DNA from: Bryobacterales bacterium | GTDB taxonomy: Bacteria > Acidobacteriota > Terriglobia > Bryobacterales > Bryobacteraceae | DNA: 8,446 nucleotides | NCBI GenBank assembly: GCA_025462985.1 | Contig: JAOAPP010000676.1 | Span: 1 to 8,446, forward strand | Direction of reading: 5' to 3' | Part shown: positions 7,260-8,446 of the stretch, piece after piece | Position numbering within the stretch: position 1 is the first letter of the stretch | How the letters are laid out: the number at the start of each line of letters is the position of its first letter | Translations under genes and position numbers: made by a program | The notes under the pieces: generated by a model | Told to the model about the DNA's origin: nothing | Databases searched by the model: none | What the model saw: the letters and a program-made list of their open reading frames with translations, nothing else

Positions 7260-7275
7260 CTAGTAGTGATACTAG
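7260..7275. repeat. Perfect dyad CTAGTA-N4-TACTAG over the NrfD stop codon
   Basis: Two 6-bp arms form a perfect inverted repeat around GTGA (7266-7269). The right arm contains the TAG stop of the NrfD gene. It lies about 117 bp upstream of the adaptor start. It could be an operator half-site pair for a dimeric regulator or a small RNA hairpin. No known regulator consensus was recognised. Confidence 0.3.
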
Positions 7276-8345
7276 GCGCGGCTCGGGACAGAGTTGGGTT
7301 GGTTGGGGCCCCAGAAAGGTTCGTTTGTGCTGGTCGGTGAATTATGGATGGCGAGCTCTGAATCAAGTGCGGACTCCTGGCCGGCATAGGTAATTGACCA
7401 TTTGAGGGCCAAGCTTCCAGCCAGAGTCAGGACAGGCGCCACGCCGGACCGAATGAAATGCGACCTGCTGCGGCGGAGCAGCATCGGTGCGGCCAATCCG
7501 ACCAGTGCCGCGCCCCAGATGAAGAGTTTGGACTGCTTGCCTCGAATTAAAGGGCGGGTCGCTTTCCGAGCAGTGCCGACGTAGGTTGCCAAGGCGACGG
7601 CCTCGGCGGTGCTCGCCACATCTTCCAATCTGCGAAGGACTTTGTGCACCGCCTCGTCATCCGAGCGGTAGGTGCACAGAGTTAAGGCGGAAAAGGCTCT
7701 GCTCATATAACTGCAGGCAAGCAGTTCGCCGAGGAAATGTGATTGGGCCCAAACAGGAATGCTTGTTGTGGAGAGCAACACACCGGGGTAGCTCAACATT
7801 GTCAGTGCGAACGGCATTCCGAGAAGGGTGACGAATCTGGCAGGAAGAAACCGTTGTGCGAGGCGAATCCATCGGCCAACCATCGGGTTGCGCTGCGCGG
7901 GCAATTGACTGGTCAGCATCAACGTCGAACAGAGGCCATAGCCGCTGAGCGCCCACGCGCCGTGATTCATCGGCGAGGTGCGTTTGAAGATGCGGAGCAT
8001 GTGGTGAAAGCGCTCCGGCCGCCCGAGGTCGATAATGAGGAGCGGCGGACAAGGAAGCATGAACAGAAATGAGAGGTAACGCCCGAATCGGATCGTCGGT
8101 AGCCAACGTTCGTTTCCCACCAGTTCCGCCACGGTCGAGAGAATATAACAGCCGCTGCTGATTCCTTCCGAGAAGAAGTAGAGGGCAATCTCCCATTTCC
8201 AGAACGGTCGTTTCAGAATGGGCAGTCCGTAGTAGCCGGGGTCGCGTACGCGCTCAGGTCGTGCCGTTGCCTTTACGACGTCGTAGGTGGGCGTTAGCTT
8301 CTCAAAAGGATCGGGCGAAAGTGGATTCGGGCTGGGGTTAGGCAC
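7272..8345 (-). CDS. nrfD: NrfD/PsrC-family quinone-reactive membrane subunit
   Basis: The 357-residue polytopic protein belongs to the NrfD (polysulfide reductase PsrC) family, the integral-membrane subunit that exchanges electrons with the quinone pool for an attached iron-sulfur or molybdenum oxidoreductase. After a proline-rich cytosolic-looking N-terminus, YYGLPILKRPFWKWEIALYF (38-57) opens the first helix. IIDLGRPERFHHML (104-117) and SPMNHGAWALSGYG (124-137) are family hallmarks, as is YPGVLLSTTSIPVW (186-199). About eight hydrophobic segments are seen, near 49-74, 86-106, 128-147, 168-190, 200-225, 244-258, 273-290 and 300-320. The end, AGQESALDSELA, resembles NrfD proteins that accompany formate dehydrogenases, from memory. 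The start is GTG at 8345, supported by a well-placed GGGAAGG 8 nt upstream and by direct contact with the preceding stop codon. The catalytic partner lies outside the window, so the substrate is unknown. It shares its strand with cusBA. Confidence 0.9.
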   Translation of the reverse strand: MPNPSPNPLSPDPFEKLTPTYDVVKATARPERVRDPGYYGLPILKRPFWKWEIALYFFSEGISSGCYILSTVAELVGNERWLPTIRFGRYLSFLFMLPCPPLLIIDLGRPERFHHMLRIFKRTSPMNHGAWALSGYGLCSTLMLTSQLPAQRNPMVGRWIRLAQRFLPARFVTLLGMPFALTMLSYPGVLLSTTSIPVWAQSHFLGELLACSYMSRAFSALTLCTYRSDDEAVHKVLRRLEDVASTAEAVALATYVGTARKATRPLIRGKQSKLFIWGAALVGLAAPMLLRRSRSHFIRSGVAPVLTLAGSLALKWSITYAGQESALDSELAIHNSPTSTNEPFWGPNQPNSVPSRA

Positions 8346-8446
8346 TTAGTCTGCCTTCCCGGAGAACAAAATGGCGGACACAGCTGTGAGCCCGATGGCC
8401 GCCGCGAAGCTGAAGAGGTAATTGCGTTTCAGGTGCGCCGCAGGAC
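8346..8446 (-). CDS. C-terminal fragment of a membrane-anchored protein upstream of nrfD (5' end outside window)
   Basis: The last 32 codons of an open frame are visible, ending in TAA at 8348-8346. The tail has LKRNY followed by a hydrophobic helix of about 18 residues (LFSFAAAIGLTAVSAILF) and a short SGKAD end, suggesting a C-terminal transmembrane anchor with its basic flank in the cytoplasm. The frame has GC-rich third positions. Its stop touches the GTG start of the NrfD gene, so the two are almost surely co-transcribed and translationally coupled. NrfD partners are often four-cluster ferredoxin-like subunits, some with a C-terminal helix. That would fit, but no cysteine motif is visible in this fragment, so identity is open. 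Confidence 0.6.
   Translation of the reverse strand, partial: PAAHLKRNYLFSFAAAIGLTAVSAILFSGKAD
8354..8360 (-). promoter_or_regulatory. Shine-Dalgarno deciding the GTG start of nrfD
   Basis: GGGAAGG on the minus strand lies 8 nt before the GTG at 8345, inside the end of the upstream gene. This is the main reason for accepting GTG as the start, because no ATG is available before the first transmembrane helix. Confidence 0.7.

Noticed and set aside
1..8446. Mobile elements, CRISPR arrays, tRNA or rRNA genes, frameshifted genes
   Set aside because: No transposase or integrase motifs, spaced repeats, or tRNA/rRNA-like segments were seen, and each main gene is an unbroken frame with motifs in the expected order.

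Overview
The window is a densely coding, moderately GC-rich bacterial stretch. It has the features of a Gram-negative chromosome: a periplasmic Ntn-hydrolase, an RND efflux pump with its periplasmic adaptor, and an NrfD-type quinone-reactive membrane subunit. The overall flavour (acidobacterial-style penicillin acylase, CusA-like pump whose adaptor carries an N-terminal heavy-metal-binding domain, NrfD protein) suggests Acidobacteriota, perhaps the Solibacter/Bryobacter group. That placement is an inference from memory, not a database result.

Layout from left to right. Positions 1-1381 (minus) hold the N-terminal two thirds of a penicillin-acylase-family hydrolase that runs off the left edge. 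A 63-bp divergent gap follows, then a CNNM/CBS/CorC-HlyC membrane protein at 1445-2809 (plus). It converges on, and overlaps by 35 bp, the end of a large CusA-like metal-efflux RND permease at 2775-6065 (minus). Directly upstream of that permease lies its adaptor, a CusB-like protein at 6097-7143 (minus). A 128-bp gap with several inverted repeats separates it from an NrfD-family quinone-reactive membrane subunit at 7272-8345 (minus). This gene starts with GTG immediately after the stop codon of another membrane protein, of which only the C-terminal 32 residues are visible (8346-8446, minus).

How the parts fit. cusB and cusA form an obvious two-gene transcription unit for Cu(I)/Ag(I)-type export from the periplasm or inner membrane. 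The permease keeps the three periplasmic methionines and the D/E/K proton-relay residues known from E. coli CusA. No outer-membrane factor (cusC/tolC type), no cusF and no regulator is visible. The adaptor looks shortened exactly where the outer-membrane-contacting alpha-hairpin should be. The NrfD gene and its upstream partner look like the end of a respiratory or oxidoreductase operon on the same strand. Whether it is co-transcribed with cusBA is not decided by the sequence.

Most worth a second look: the apparently hairpin-less CusB-like adaptor; the CusA-like permease that keeps its binding site but has lost most of the transmembrane methionine relay; and the cusB leader, where one strand segment can pair either with an upstream repeat or with the ribosome binding site. 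No mobile element, CRISPR array, tRNA or rRNA was recognised. Every stretch longer than 130 bp is coding.
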